Positions 37,798-46,877 of a stretch of DNA of 64,000 bases are shown here, piece after piece. Source of the DNA: Phenylobacterium sp. (GTDB taxonomy: Bacteria > Pseudomonadota > Alphaproteobacteria > Caulobacterales > Caulobacteraceae); contig JAGNIV010000009.1 in the NCBI GenBank assembly GCA_018001015.1, positions 62,001-126,000 of the forward strand, given 5' to 3'. Position numbers and translations under genes: made by a program. Within the stretch, counting starts at the first letter, position 1; each line of letters opens with the position of its first letter. The notes below the pieces were generated by a model. It was not told where the DNA came from and did not search any database. It was given only the letters and a program-made list of their open reading frames with translations.

Positions 37798-37843
37798 GCT
37801 CGCGCGAGAGGTTAACGGCGCCCGCCGCCCGCGTCATCCCCAC

Positions 37844-37899
37844 GGACCTCTTGAACAAATGCCCGCGAGGTCCAAGCTGTGGTTAAGTTCGGGAGGTCC
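37844..37899. promoter_or_regulatory. three copies of GAGGTCC between mutS and the GNAT gene
   Basis: GGACCTC at 37844-37850 and GAGGTCC at 37867-37873 form a perfect inverted repeat with a 16-nt spacer; a third copy, GAGGTCC, lies at 37893-37899 and includes the ribosome-binding site of the GNAT gene. The second and third copies are 26 nt apart. This could be an operator or chance in GC-rich DNA. Confidence 0.35.
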
Positions 37900-37903
37900 G
37901 CCC

Positions 37904-38422
37904 ATGCATGTCGTCTTCCCCGCCGGCCCCCGGGACGCCCAGGCCCTGGCGGAGGTTCATGTGACCTCCTGGCGGGAGACCTATCGCGGCCTGCTGCCCG
38001 ACAGCTTCCTGGACCGGATGAGCGTCCCGGTGACCGCCCGGCGGTTTTCCAAGTCCCTGGTCAGCCCCGCCGAGCACGAGATCACGCTGGCCGCCGCCGA
38101 CCGTTCGGGGATTGTCGGCTACGCGGCCGGCGGCGCGTCGCGGACCCGGCTGACGGGCGAGGCGGAGATCACCACCCTCTACGTTCTGCGCGCGCACCAA
38201 GGCCATGACCTGGGGCGGCGCCTGCTGACGGGAGCGGCGCGGGTCTTCGCCGACCAGGGCGCCAGGTCGCTGATGATCTCGGTCCTGCGCGACAACTTCC
38301 CGGCGCGCGGTTTCTACGAACATCTGGGTGGGCAGGCCGACACGCCCCGCAAGGAGCCGGGTCCCGGCGGGCTGATGTACGAGGTCAGCTACAGGTGGCC
38401 GGATATCAGCGCTCTGATCTAG
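37904..38422 (+). CDS. GNAT family N-acetyltransferase
   Basis: A 172-residue GNAT domain: AEVHVTSWRETYRGLLPDSFLDRM at the N-terminus, ITTLYVLRAHQGHDLGRRLL (acetyl-CoA-binding motif A, Q/R-x-x-G-x-G/A) and SVLRDNFPARGFYEHLGG. The acceptor is unknown. The ATG at 37904 follows GGGAGG by about 7 nt. Its TAG stop overlaps the dnaJ stop on CTAG (38419-38422), so the two genes converge with no spacer. Confidence 0.9.
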   Translation: MHVVFPAGPRDAQALAEVHVTSWRETYRGLLPDSFLDRMSVPVTARRFSKSLVSPAEHEITLAAADRSGIVGYAAGGASRTRLTGEAEITTLYVLRAHQGHDLGRRLLTGAARVFADQGARSLMISVLRDNFPARGFYEHLGGQADTPRKEPGPGGLMYEVSYRWPDISALI

Positions 38423-39570
38423 ACGCCCGTCACGTCTTCCCAGAAGCGCTTGGCCTTGCCGATGAAGCTGGCGGACTTCGGGTGCTGCTGCTCGCCGCAG
38501 AGGTCCGAGAGTTCACGCATCAGCTCTTTTTGCCGGGCGCTGAGCCGGGTGGGCGTCTCGACGAACAGTTCGACGATCAGGTCGCCACGTTCGCGGGACC
38601 GCAGGGACGGCATGCCGCGGCCCTTGAGGCGCACGGTGCGGCCGGTCTGAGAGCCTTCCGGCACCTTGACCTCGATCTTGCAATTGCCGTCGCAATTCTC
38701 GCCCCCCAGCAGGCAGGGGGCCTCGATGTCTCCGCCCAGCGCCGCCACCGTCATCGGCACCGGCACGGTGCAGAGCAGGTCCAGGCCATCGCGGTCGAAC
38801 AGCTCGTGCGGTTTCACCGACAGGAAGATGTAGAGGTCGCCGCGCGGGCCGCCCCGGGCGCCGGCGTCGCCTTCGCCGGCCAGCCGGATGCGGGCGCCGT
38901 CGTCGACACCCGCCGGGATCCGGACCTGCAGGGTGCGTTCCTTGCGCAGCTGGCCATGACCGCGGCACTCGACGCAGGGGTCGAGGATCAGCTGACCCGA
39001 GCCGCCGCAGCGGGGGCAGGCCCGCTCGACGGAGAAGAAGCCCTGGCTGGCGCGAACCCGACCGGCCCCGCCGCAGGTTCCGCAGACCGTGGGGCTGGTG
39101 CCGGGCTTGGCGCCCGAGCCTTCGCAGGCCTCGCACTGGATGGAGGCGGGAACCACGATCTCCACCTCCGAGCCGGCATAGGCCTGCTCCAGGGTGATCT
39201 CGAGATCGTAGCGCAGGTCCTGGCCGCGGGCGGGACCGCCACGCTGGCGTCGGCCGCCGAACATGTCGCCGAAGACGTCGCCGAACACCTCGTTGAAGAT
39301 GTCGTTCACGTCGTGGAACTGGCCGTTGCCCCCGCCGCCACCGCCGCCATTGACCCCGGCGTGGCCGAACTGGTCATAGCGCGCGCGCTTCTGCGGATCC
39401 GACAGGATTGAATAGGCTTCGTTGATTTCCTTGAACCGGCCCTCGGCCTCCTCGCAACCGCCATTGCGGTCGGGGTGGTGCTCCATGGCCAGCTTGCGGA
39501 AGGACGACTTCAGCGCGGCTTCGTCGCAGCCGCGGGTCACGCCCAGGATCTCGTAATAGTCCCGCATCAA
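38419..39570 (-). CDS. dnaJ: chaperone protein DnaJ
   Basis: A 383-residue class I J-protein: J domain with HPD at residues 32-34, a Gly-rich linker (about 74-85), four zinc-binding CxxCxGxG repeats (CEACEGSG, CGTCGGAG, CPRCGGSG, CVECRGHG) and the C-terminal substrate-binding domains. It stimulates the DnaK ATPase. The start MMRDYYEILGV gives a slightly shorter N-terminus than usual. It is 165 nt downstream of dnaK in the same direction. Confidence 0.97.
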   Translation of the reverse strand: MMRDYYEILGVTRGCDEAALKSSFRKLAMEHHPDRNGGCEEAEGRFKEINEAYSILSDPQKRARYDQFGHAGVNGGGGGGGNGQFHDVNDIFNEVFGDVFGDMFGGRRQRGGPARGQDLRYDLEITLEQAYAGSEVEIVVPASIQCEACEGSGAKPGTSPTVCGTCGGAGRVRASQGFFSVERACPRCGGSGQLILDPCVECRGHGQLRKERTLQVRIPAGVDDGARIRLAGEGDAGARGGPRGDLYIFLSVKPHELFDRDGLDLLCTVPVPMTVAALGGDIEAPCLLGGENCDGNCKIEVKVPEGSQTGRTVRLKGRGMPSLRSRERGDLIVELFVETPTRLSARQKELMRELSDLCGEQQHPKSASFIGKAKRFWEDVTGV

Positions 39571-39735
39571 ATCATCAGGCGTTCAAATTGATCTTAAACT
39601 GAGGTGGGAACACCCTGCCCCGGCTGCAAGGCTTGCGCCAGTCGCGCCGGGCCGAGGGGGCGTTCGCCCGCGAAGGTGCGAAACCCCACGGCGATTCCCC
39701 GCAAGGGCTGCAGGAAACCGCCATGGGGCGCAACG

Positions 39736-41643
<1,908 letters not shown>

Positions 41644-41786
41644 GTTCGAGTCTCTTGCTCGCTCCACTAGTGGCGGACGGTGCTTAAGGGGCCTCGTTGC
41701 CAAGCGCCCGACTTCTTTTGTCACCGTCCCCGGTTCGATCAGGGTCTCGGGCGGTTAACCTGTGCGGAAACCGCCGTCGAGTCGCG

Positions 41787-41816
41787 ATATGGGATGGCGG
41801 CGCGTCCCCGCAAGGG
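41787..41816 (-). promoter_or_regulatory. sigma-32 (RpoH)-type heat-shock promoter of dnaK
   Basis: On the minus strand CCCTTGCGG is followed, after 14 nt, by CCCATAT. This matches the heat-shock consensus (CTTGAAA, 13-15 nt, CCCCATNT) except in the last bases of the -35 box. It lies about 145 nt upstream of the dnaK ATG, leaving a long 5' leader. Confidence 0.65.
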
Positions 41817-41825
41817 CGAATGCCC

Positions 41826-42347
41826 TTAAAGTGTGCGGGGTCTTGTGGCGCCTGCCGCCCACCAAGTCTCTAATATCCTTGCATAAGCTTCACCGTCATA
41901 GGGCGCGGAGCCGCCCCGCGCGGCCAGGAATGCGTGCTGCACGACCATGGCCTGCTGCTCGATATTGAGCCTTGAGAAATCGCAGGTTTCTGAAAGTTCG
42001 TAGGCATAGGCCTCCCGGCCGTCCCCCGCGCGCAGCTTGGCGGCCAGCAGATTGACGCCGCTCTGGGCCTGCCAGACGTGGGTGAGCTCGTGGACGAAGA
42101 CACCCTGGAGCATGAGCGACGCCTGGCTGAAATCGCGTGCGGCCTGCCCCGCCGGCCAGACCAACAGCCGTCCGCCGGGGACGAAGGCGCGGGGCCAGAC
42201 CGGAATGGCGAAGATCCAGACCCGAGCCGAATCCAGGGTCTCACCGAACATCTCGTGGGCCAGGCGTCGCTCGCCGGCCGTCAAGGTCCGGAAAGCGCCG
42301 GGCCGCATGGGTGCGGGAAGGTCCATCGGGTCTATATGGCGGGTCAT
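41826..42347 (-). CDS. uncharacterised protein with an HExxH zinc-peptidase-like motif
   Basis: A 173-residue protein without signal peptide. Its one strong feature is VFVHELTHVWQAQSG, HELTH at residues 86-90, a gluzincin-like zinc motif; a possible third ligand is Glu in YAYELSETCDF. The HELTHVWQ form is shared with DUF4157-type and phage/T6SS-associated domains, but this protein is short and stands alone. The ATG at 42347 shares CATG with the divergent alkB start; an internal ATG at 42326 is an alternative. It ends in dnaK's upstream region. Confidence 0.7.
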   Translation of the reverse strand: MTRHIDPMDLPAPMRPGAFRTLTAGERRLAHEMFGETLDSARVWIFAIPVWPRAFVPGGRLLVWPAGQAARDFSQASLMLQGVFVHELTHVWQAQSGVNLLAAKLRAGDGREAYAYELSETCDFSRLNIEQQAMVVQHAFLAARGGSAPYDGEAYARILETWWAAGATRPRTL

Positions 42348-42951
42348 GACCGTTTCGACGACCACAGGCTTCCGGCTCTGGCCCGGAAAACTCAGCGCCG
42401 AGAGCCAGGCGGCCCTGGTCGCCGAGGTGCTGGCGCTGAGCGAGGCCGCGCCGTTCTATAAGCCGATCGCGCCGGGCGGTAAGGCCATGAGCGTGCAGAC
42501 CACCAATCTCGGACCACTGGGCTGGTTCACCGACGCGGCGGGCTATCGCTATCAGGCCACCCATCCACAGACCCATCTGCCCTGGCCAGCCATCCCCCAG
42601 CGGCTGCTGGACCTCTGGGCGGAACTGGCCGATCCGAGCACGCCGCCGGACGCCTGCCTCGTCAACCTCTACCGAGGCGACGCCCGCATGGGGTTGCATC
42701 AGGACCGGGACGAGGCCGATTTTTCCTTCCCCGTGCTGTCGGTCTCGCTCGGCGACACCGCGGTGTTCCGGCTGGGTGGCCTGAAGCGCAACGATCCGAC
42801 CCGCTCCCTGCGGCTGTCATCAGGCGATGTCTGCGTCCTGGCCGGTGAGGCGCGGCTGTTCCATCACGGGGTCGACCGCATCCTGGCCGGCTCCTCGCGC
42901 CTGATCCCTGGCGGCGGGCGGCTCAATCTGACCCTGAGACGCGCCGCCTAG
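42346..42951 (+). CDS. alkB: AlkB-type alpha-ketoglutarate-dependent DNA repair dioxygenase
   Basis: A 201-residue enzyme that removes alkyl lesions such as 1-methyladenine from DNA by oxidative demethylation. Iron ligands are His118 and Asp120 (GLHQDRDEADF) and His174 (FHHGVDR); the ketoglutarate-binding Arg is 192 in GRLNLTLR. The MSVQTTNLGPLGW segment matches the nucleotide-recognition lid of AlkB. The start codon overlaps that of the divergent HExxH gene, and its TAG stop is the first three bases of a palindromic repeat. No adaA/ada neighbour. Confidence 0.95.
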   Translation: MTVSTTTGFRLWPGKLSAESQAALVAEVLALSEAAPFYKPIAPGGKAMSVQTTNLGPLGWFTDAAGYRYQATHPQTHLPWPAIPQRLLDLWAELADPSTPPDACLVNLYRGDARMGLHQDRDEADFSFPVLSVSLGDTAVFRLGGLKRNDPTRSLRLSSGDVCVLAGEARLFHHGVDRILAGSSRLIPGGGRLNLTLRRAA

Positions 42952-43052
42952 AGCCGGATGGCTTCTCACGAAGCCTGAATCCGGCTCTATGACTTTGAAA
43001 TCAGATCACGATTCAACGCTCAGCCGACTCCGTCCAAGCGCATCGTGATCTA
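42949..43052 (-). repeat. 104-bp composite palindromic repeat, copy 1
   Basis: Two hairpin modules. Module C: GAGCCGGAT (42951-42959) pairs with ATCCGGCTC (42979-42987), with inner arms GGCTTC/GAAGCC around TCAC. Module D: GATCACGAT (43004-43012) pairs with ATCGTGATC (43042-43050). Three GANTC sites lie at 42977, 43010 and 43026. The reverse complement aligns without gaps to 55466-55569 with about 16 mismatches (about 85% identical). One end supplies the alkB TAG and the other end the stop of the chemoreceptor gene. Confidence 0.85.
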
Positions 43053-44948
43053 GAACTCCTCCCAGCCCTCCGGCGCGACGGAAGGCGCGGCGGCGGCCTG
43101 GCGGCCGCCCACCGTTCGGAGTTGCGCCACCGGCTTGGCTGGGGCCGTCGCGCGGGACGGCGCCAGGGCGCTGGTCTTGAAGCGCCGGATCTGGCCGGCC
43201 AGTTCGCCGGCGTTGCCGCGCATGGCGTGGGCCGCCGCGGTGGTCTGTTCGACCATGGCCGCGTTCTGCTGAGTCATCTGATCCATCTGGTTGACCGCGA
43301 CATTGACCTCGGAGAGGCCGGTGGCCTGTTCCTGGGCCGAGGCCGCGATGCCCCCCACCAGCTCGTCGATGCGCGTCACCTGTTCCATGATGCCGCCCAG
43401 GGCGTGGCCGGTCTTGCCCACCAGAGCCACTCCGGTTCCGACCTGGGCCGAAGAGGCGCTGATCAGGGCCTTGATCTCCTTGGCCGCATCCGCGGAGCGC
43501 TGGGCCAGGGCCCGCACCTCGGAGGCGACGACGGCGAAGCCCCGGCCCGCCTCTCCCGCGCGCGCCGCCTCGACCCCGGCGTTGAGGGCCAGCAGGTTGG
43601 TCTGGAAGGCGATCTCGTCGATGACCCCGATGATTTGACTGATCTGGGTGGAGCTCTGCTCGATCTGAGCCATGGCCTCCACCGCCTGGCGCACCACATC
43701 GCCGGACTCCTGGGCGCCGTCACGGGCGCTGGCGACGAACTGCCGGGCCTCCTTGGCGCCCCCCGCCGTCTGGCGGACCGTGGCGGTGAGCTGGTCGAGG
43801 GCCGCGGCGGTTTCCTCCAGGCTGGCCGCCTGCTGCTCGGTGCGGCGCGACAGGTCGTCAGCGGCGCCTGCGATCTCACCGGCGCCGACGTCAACGCTGG
43901 AGATGGCGGAGCCGATCGCGCCGACGACGGAATCCAGGGCCTCGACCGCCCCATTGAAGTCGTGGCGCAGCTGTTCGTATTCCGGTGGGAAGGCCTCCGA
44001 GAGACGGGTTGAGAGCTGGCCCTCGGCGACTTCGGCCAGGGCATGGGCCAGGCGCCGGGTGACGTCGGCCCGCTGCGTCTCGGCAAGCCGGCGCTCGTTC
44101 TCGTTGCGGCCGCGTTCGGTTTCCGCCTCCCGGCGGCTGGCCTCCTGCTCCTCGCGCAGGGTCCTGCGCTCAAGGGCAGCCTGGCGGAAGATTTCCACCG
44201 AGCGGGCCATGTCCCCGATCTCGTCCTGGCGCGTCGTGAAGGGAACCTCGGCCTCATACTCGCCGGTGGCCAGTTTCTCCATGTAGTTGGAGATCGCCTC
44301 AATGGGCGTCACCACCCGCCCGGTCAGCAGGCGCAGGGCCAGCAGGGCGCCGATGCCGATCAGCCCGGCGACGCCCAGCAACAGGACCCGGTTGAACACA
44401 ACGCTCTGCTCGGCGGCGCGCTCGGCGGCCTTGGTCTTCCCGTCCATAAGAGGAATCAAGGCGTCCACGGCGGCGCGTTGCTGCTCGTAGGCGGTATCGA
44501 TCGCATCCTCCGCCGCCTTCAGCGCCACGGGATCGTTGGAGGCCAGGGCGGGATAGAGATGACCTTCGATGGCGGCCCAGAAGGCCTGGGCCGCAGGGTC
44601 CACCTTTTCCACCAGCATGGCCTTTTCCTGGGCGTCCAGGGGCGCGGCCTTCCAGTGGGCCATGCGCTGGTCGTAGGCCTTGTGCAGCGCGTCGAGCTTC
44701 GGCTGCACCTCGGCCAGGGCCCCGGGGTCGTTGGTCAACTCCATGCTCTGCAGATGCGCCTCCACCAGATAGAGCGGCGGCGGCAGCACATCTGCGGTCA
44801 GGTCCAACTGCTGGCGGATTTCGTCATAGGCGGCGCTGCCGATCCGCACATGGTCCATGGCCACCCAAGCGGCGCCGGCCAAGGCCAGCACGGCGATGAT
44901 CAGGAAAGCGCCGAAGATGCGGGTGGCCTGGGCGATGCGGATATTCAT
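43050..44948 (-). CDS. methyl-accepting chemotaxis protein
   Basis: A 632-residue chemoreceptor. TM1 (about 9-29), a periplasmic domain of about 160 residues, rich in helices (four-helix-bundle type), TM2 (about 189-209), HAMP, a second HAMP-like stretch, and a cytoplasmic signalling domain with the hairpin tip [37 protein letters not shown]-type region. The C-terminus EGWEEF resembles the NWETF pentapeptide that tethers CheR, implying adaptation by methylation. The ligand is unknown. Its TAG stop lies in the end of the composite repeat. Confidence 0.95.
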   Translation of the reverse strand: MNIRIAQATRIFGAFLIIAVLALAGAAWVAMDHVRIGSAAYDEIRQQLDLTADVLPPPLYLVEAHLQSMELTNDPGALAEVQPKLDALHKAYDQRMAHWKAAPLDAQEKAMLVEKVDPAAQAFWAAIEGHLYPALASNDPVALKAAEDAIDTAYEQQRAAVDALIPLMDGKTKAAERAAEQSVVFNRVLLLGVAGLIGIGALLALRLLTGRVVTPIEAISNYMEKLATGEYEAEVPFTTRQDEIGDMARSVEIFRQAALERRTLREEQEASRREAETERGRNENERRLAETQRADVTRRLAHALAEVAEGQLSTRLSEAFPPEYEQLRHDFNGAVEALDSVVGAIGSAISSVDVGAGEIAGAADDLSRRTEQQAASLEETAAALDQLTATVRQTAGGAKEARQFVASARDGAQESGDVVRQAVEAMAQIEQSSTQISQIIGVIDEIAFQTNLLALNAGVEAARAGEAGRGFAVVASEVRALAQRSADAAKEIKALISASSAQVGTGVALVGKTGHALGGIMEQVTRIDELVGGIAASAQEQATGLSEVNVAVNQMDQMTQQNAAMVEQTTAAAHAMRGNAGELAGQIRRFKTSALAPSRATAPAKPVAQLRTVGGRQAAAAPSVAPEGWEEF

Positions 44949-45053
44949 CTTCTGTCCTGCACTGGCGAATGGAGGCTCGCGTTGTACAGATGACGTACTA
45001 CGGCGGAAGTTAATATAACGTCGATGTGGGAATATACATTCATGTGACCCGGA

Positions 45054-45116
45054 CTATACTCGAATCGAGTAGCTTATGTACACGGATCGGGTAGGCTCTA
45101 TACTCAACTCGGGTAG
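45054..45116. promoter_or_regulatory. array of three 19-bp operator-like units, 22-bp period
   Basis: Units start at 45054, 45076 and 45098: CTATACTCGAATCGAGTAG, ATGTACACGGATCGGGTAG and CTATACTCAACTCGGGTAG. The spacing is exactly 22 bp, close to two helical turns, so the same DNA face is presented. The first unit has a perfect TACTCGA-A-TCGAGTA dyad. A weaker TATAC in register lies at 45033. The array sits in the 325-nt gap between the divergent chemoreceptor and hydrolase genes. Confidence 0.65.
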
Positions 45117-45197
45117 GGTGTCTTTCCGCGCGAACGACATGGTCTGCATTGGCGCTTGGTCCAGATCGATTTTCCGGTCGATGGGCCTATTCTTCGT

Positions 45198-45236
45198 GCG
45201 GCGAGCCGCTTTGACTCCTCGCGCGGCGAGCCGCTT
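45198..45236. repeat. 14-bp direct repeat GCGGCGAGCCGCTT
   Basis: Identical copies at 45198-45211 and 45223-45236, 25 nt apart, each containing the palindrome GCGGC-GA-GCCGC. They lie 38-76 nt before the hydrolase start, in its probable 5' leader. The rest of 44949-45273 shows no gene. Confidence 0.5.
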
Positions 45237-45273
45237 AATCACCTGGAACGACGGCGTGGGAGACGCAGCATCC

Positions 45274-46182
45274 ATGATCACCTTGACTCGTCCCGAGGGG
45301 ACCAAGCCCGAAGACCTCAACCTGTCGCGCCGGGCCCTGGCGGGCGCCGTGTTCGGCGGCTACGCGGTCTATGCCCTGTCGGCCAGCGCCGAGCCCATCA
45401 CCACCCCGGCCGACGGCCTGGTCACCGAGACCGTCCAGGTGGCGGCCAGCGACCGCGCGATCCCGGCCTTCGTCGCCCGCCCCGCCGCCAAGGGCCGCTT
45501 CCCGGTGGTGGTGGTGGTCTGCGAGGTGTTCGGGGTGCACGAATACATCCGTGACACCTGCCGCCGGCTGGCCCGCCTCGGCTACGTCGCCATCGCCCCG
45601 GACTTCTTCGTCCGCGCCGGCGACGCCTCCAAGGTCAGCGACTTCTCCGAGATCCGCCGCATCGTCTCCACCGCCAGCGACGGTCAGGTCATGGGCGACC
45701 TGGACGCCACCGTGGCCTTCCTCAAGGCTCAGAAGTACGCCGACAAGGGCCACATGGGCATCACCGGCTTCTGCTGGGGTGGCGCGGTGGCCTGGCTGGC
45801 CTGCGAGCGCCGCAAGGACTTCAAGGCCGGCGCGGCCTGGTATGGTCGGCTCTCGGCCCCCAAGCCCACCGAGTTCCTGGGCGAGCCCGGCCGCCAATGG
45901 CCGATCCAGCTGGCGGGCGACCTGAAGGCTCCGGTCATCGGCCTCTACGCCGGCAAGGACGCGGGCATCCCCCTGGCTGACATCGAGGCCATGCGCGCGG
46001 CCCTGCTGGCGGCCCGGAAGAAGGGGAGTGAGATTATCGTCTATCCGGACAGCCAGCACGGCTTCCACGCCGACTACCGCGCTTCCTACGACCCCAAGGC
46101 CGCAGCCGATGCCTGGTCGCGCATGCTGGCCCACTTCGCCGCCCACGGGGTTAAGCCGAAGGCCTTCAAGCCCACGGCCTAG
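45274..46182 (+). CDS. dienelactone hydrolase family protein
   Basis: A 302-residue alpha/beta hydrolase with the DLH triad Cys167 (GFCWGG), Asp229 (YAGKDAGIP) and His262 (SQHGFH), and Glu84 in CEVFGVHEY. The N-terminus has LSRRALAGAVFGGYAVYALSASA (about 17-39), which could be a Tat-type signal. Substrates may be lactones or esters. GGGAG lies about 12 nt before the ATG at 45274; an upstream in-frame extension crosses the operator array and is rejected. Confidence 0.9.
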   Translation: MITLTRPEGTKPEDLNLSRRALAGAVFGGYAVYALSASAEPITTPADGLVTETVQVAASDRAIPAFVARPAAKGRFPVVVVVCEVFGVHEYIRDTCRRLARLGYVAIAPDFFVRAGDASKVSDFSEIRRIVSTASDGQVMGDLDATVAFLKAQKYADKGHMGITGFCWGGAVAWLACERRKDFKAGAAWYGRLSAPKPTEFLGEPGRQWPIQLAGDLKAPVIGLYAGKDAGIPLADIEAMRAALLAARKKGSEIIVYPDSQHGFHADYRASYDPKAAADAWSRMLAHFAAHGVKPKAFKPTA

Positions 46183-46191
46183 GGTCCTCTA

Positions 46192-46215
46192 GGGTCAGAT
46201 GGAATCATCTGACCC
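46192..46215. repeat. hairpin family copy (GGGTCAGATG stem) with GAATC
   Basis: GGGTCAGATG (46192-46201) pairs perfectly with CATCTGACCC (46206-46215) around GAAT, making a GANTC site at 46202-46206. The stem is the same as at 19361-19386, where the loop is GCGT. It lies just after the dienelactone hydrolase stop. Confidence 0.7.
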
Positions 46216-46308
46216 GGGGCTCTCATTCAAAGTGATATAGCGCGCAGGACAGGTTGACCGGCTTCCACTTAACCCTGGCGCGCACTAGCCCCCACAGGAG
46301 CTAGTGCG
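46216..46308. repeat. repeat linker and GCGCGC palindrome, ending in a terminator-like hairpin
   Basis: GGGGCTCTCATTCAAAGTGATATAGCGCGC (46216-46245) repeats the linker found at 8491 and 55436; the segment CTTCCACTT..ACCCTG..GCGC resembles 54600-54624. CGCACTAG (46281-46288) then pairs with CTAGTGCG (46301-46308), which contains the stop of the leftward gene. Confidence 0.6.
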
Positions 46309-46726
46309 GTGGTTCGTCGGCGGGGATGATGCCGTCCAGCAGGTCACCGACCCGGTCCTCGGCCACCGGCGGGGTGACCGGCCTCGGCGGCGCGGGCTTC
46401 GCCGGGGTCACGGTGGCCACGGCGACCGGCGGGGCCTGGTCGGCGGCGAGGTCCAGCGGATCGGCCGCGGCTTTCTTTTCTTCCGGCTTCTTCTCTTCCT
46501 CGGCCTTCTCGACCACCACGGGGGGCGGCGGGGCCAGGGCCGTGTCGTCGAGGGGCTTGGCTTCGGTGGCCTGCAGCTGCACACCGGCCGCCGCGCCCGG
46601 GGCGCCCTCGCCCGGCAATCGCGCCTTTTCCGGCGCGCCACGCACGCCCAGGACAAAGCCGCTGACGGCGCAGAGGCCGATGATCACGGCCACAACTCTC
46701 AAGACGCTGCGCGGCATGCTCCACAT
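46301..46726 (-). CDS. single-pass membrane protein with Pro/Ala/Lys-rich tail
   Basis: A 141-residue protein: one transmembrane segment (about 8-27), then a low-complexity tail of Pro, Ala, Glu and Lys (EEEKKPEEKKAAADP, APPRPVTPP). TonB-like proline-rich periplasmic spacers look similar, but no TonB C-terminal domain follows. No family recognised. AGGA lies 9 nt before the ATG. It diverges from ftsK. Its TAG stop is part of the CTAGTGCG palindrome. Confidence 0.6.
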   Translation of the reverse strand: MWSMPRSVLRVVAVIIGLCAVSGFVLGVRGAPEKARLPGEGAPGAAAGVQLQATEAKPLDDTALAPPPPVVVEKAEEEKKPEEKKAAADPLDLAADQAPPVAVATVTPAKPAPPRPVTPPVAEDRVGDLLDGIIPADEPPH

Positions 46727-46877
46727 GTCGCAACGTCCTAATGCGGATCGCCCGAAAGTGGAATTGCGATTGCGCGCGCCTCGCCCACGGAAATCGCGAT
46801 CGGTCGCAGCCGAGGTAAACGCCTCTTAACCACCTGACGCCCATAGACTGACACTTCCAGAATGGGAGCGTAGGCGT

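Noticed and set aside
39571-39735. Possible small gene or RNA between dnaK and dnaJ
   Set aside because: No open frame with a start and ribosome-binding site, and no clear hairpin with a T run; it looks like a plain intercistronic spacer.
45076-45273. N-terminal extension of the dienelactone hydrolase
   Set aside because: It would run across the 22-bp operator-like array and the 14-bp direct repeats, and it would bury the Tat-like signal; the ATG at 45274 has a ribosome-binding site.
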